Shown: one piece after another, positions 63,711 to 64,000 of the stretch | Position numbering within the stretch: position 1 is the stretch's first letter | Layout: every line of letters starts with the position of its first letter | NCBI GenBank assembly: GCA_029210465.1 | Contig: JARGDL010000002.1 | Location: 62,001-126,000, forward strand | Length of the DNA: 64,000 nt | Source: Stygiobacter electus | GTDB lineage: Bacteria; Bacteroidota; Ignavibacteria; Ignavibacteriales; Melioribacteraceae | Direction: 5' to 3' | The notes under the pieces: model-generated | What the model saw: the letters and a program-made list of their open reading frames with translations, nothing else | Databases searched by the model: none | Told to the model about the DNA's origin: nothing | Program-made: the position numbers and the translations under genes

Positions 63711-64000
63711 ATGAAATTATTTTTACCTCAAAATGTTTTTACTCATTTTTTAATTAATCACATACCAAAAGATGTTGAAGTTAATTTCAAACCATCATCT
63801 TTATTATCTAAAGAATTAGAATTTAATACTCAAGCAATTTCTTTAATTCCATCTTTATATTTAATTAATCACAGAACTTTTTTTGTGTCATCTAAAATTG
63901 GAATTTCCTTCGATGGGCTTCTTTCAAATTCTTATTTCTATTTTATTGATAATCAAAAAAAGTTTGAAAAAATCTTTCTTCATGGTGATGTTTCAATTAA
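63711..64000 (+). CDS. 5' part of an MqnA-like (menaquinone pathway/solute-binding fold) protein
   Basis: A frame opens at ATG 63711 and runs off the window with 96 residues visible. The translation contains an ISLIPSLYLINHRTF segment, SSKIGISFDGLLSNSYFYF and a strand IFLHGDVSI. The order of an I-P-S turn, a G-I-S strand and a final S-containing strand resembles the MqnA-family fold, where these line the chorismate-derived substrate pocket. The family call is tentative because only the first third is present. No Shine-Dalgarno is obvious. Confidence 0.4.
   Translation, partial: MKLFLPQNVFTHFLINHIPKDVEVNFKPSSLLSKELEFNTQAISLIPSLYLINHRTFFVSSKIGISFDGLLSNSYFYFIDNQKKFEKIFLHGDVSI

Overview
The window is a low-GC (roughly 30% by eye), gene-dense stretch with almost every gene on the + strand. 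It reads like a chromosome segment from the Bacteroidota/Chlorobi/Ignavibacteria (FCB) side of the bacterial tree, most likely Ignavibacteria-like. That placement is an inference. It rests on a type IX secretion sorting domain, a PorV-like protein, a GWxTD-domain protein, a CarboxypepD_reg/TonB receptor, and promoter-like sequences of the Bacteroidota type (TTTG-N19-TAnnTTTG). MurE carries the DNPR motif of meso-diaminopimelate enzymes, so a Gram-negative-type cell wall is expected.

Layout. (1) 1-12,664: the division and cell wall (dcw) cluster: ftsI 3' end with a PASTA domain, murE, murF, mraY, murD, ftsW, murG, a 56-residue membrane protein not part of the textbook cluster, murC, ftsQ, ftsA, ftsZ, then a terminator. 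(2) 12,746-35,886: a surface-polysaccharide locus with dTDP-glucose dehydratase, SLBB export protein, Wzz-like protein, three Wzx-like flippases, one Wzy-like polymerase, six single-domain glycosyltransferases plus a dolichol-phosphate-mannose-synthase-like enzyme, a WbaP-type initiating transferase and a glycosyltransferase fused to a degenerate initiating transferase. Embedded in it are an L-2-hydroxyglutarate oxidase-like gene, a lone minus-strand secreted protein, accA and a thioesterase. (3) 35,959-42,392: dut, a short-repeat patch, dnaE, an enoyl-ACP-reductase-like SDR, an acyl-CoA dehydrogenase and thioredoxin. (4) 42,393-51,577: a long leader, then a TonB-dependent receptor, a large T9SS cargo protein, a PorV-like protein, a terminator and a GWxTD protein. 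(5) 51,580-59,975: a lipid A-type acyltransferase, a heptosyltransferase-like gene, an M23 peptidase, a bactofilin and the ATP synthase genes atpZ, atpI-like, atpBEFHAG, without the beta and epsilon subunits. (6) 59,979-63,693: ffh, rpsP, a KH-domain gene, rimM, trmD, rplS and a terminator, followed by the 5' part of an MqnA-like gene running off the end.

The genes are tightly packed, often with 1-4 base overlaps, and several coupled genes use TTG or GTG starts. One flippase has no ATG, GTG or TTG start for its intact N-terminus. I saw no rRNA, tRNA, CRISPR array, transposase or phage gene. The most interesting unexplained items are the small dcw membrane protein, the FtsZ C-terminal tail, the fusion glycosyltransferase, the minus-strand secreted gene in the polysaccharide locus, and the leader with a Shine-Dalgarno-preceded mini-ORF ahead of the TonB receptor.
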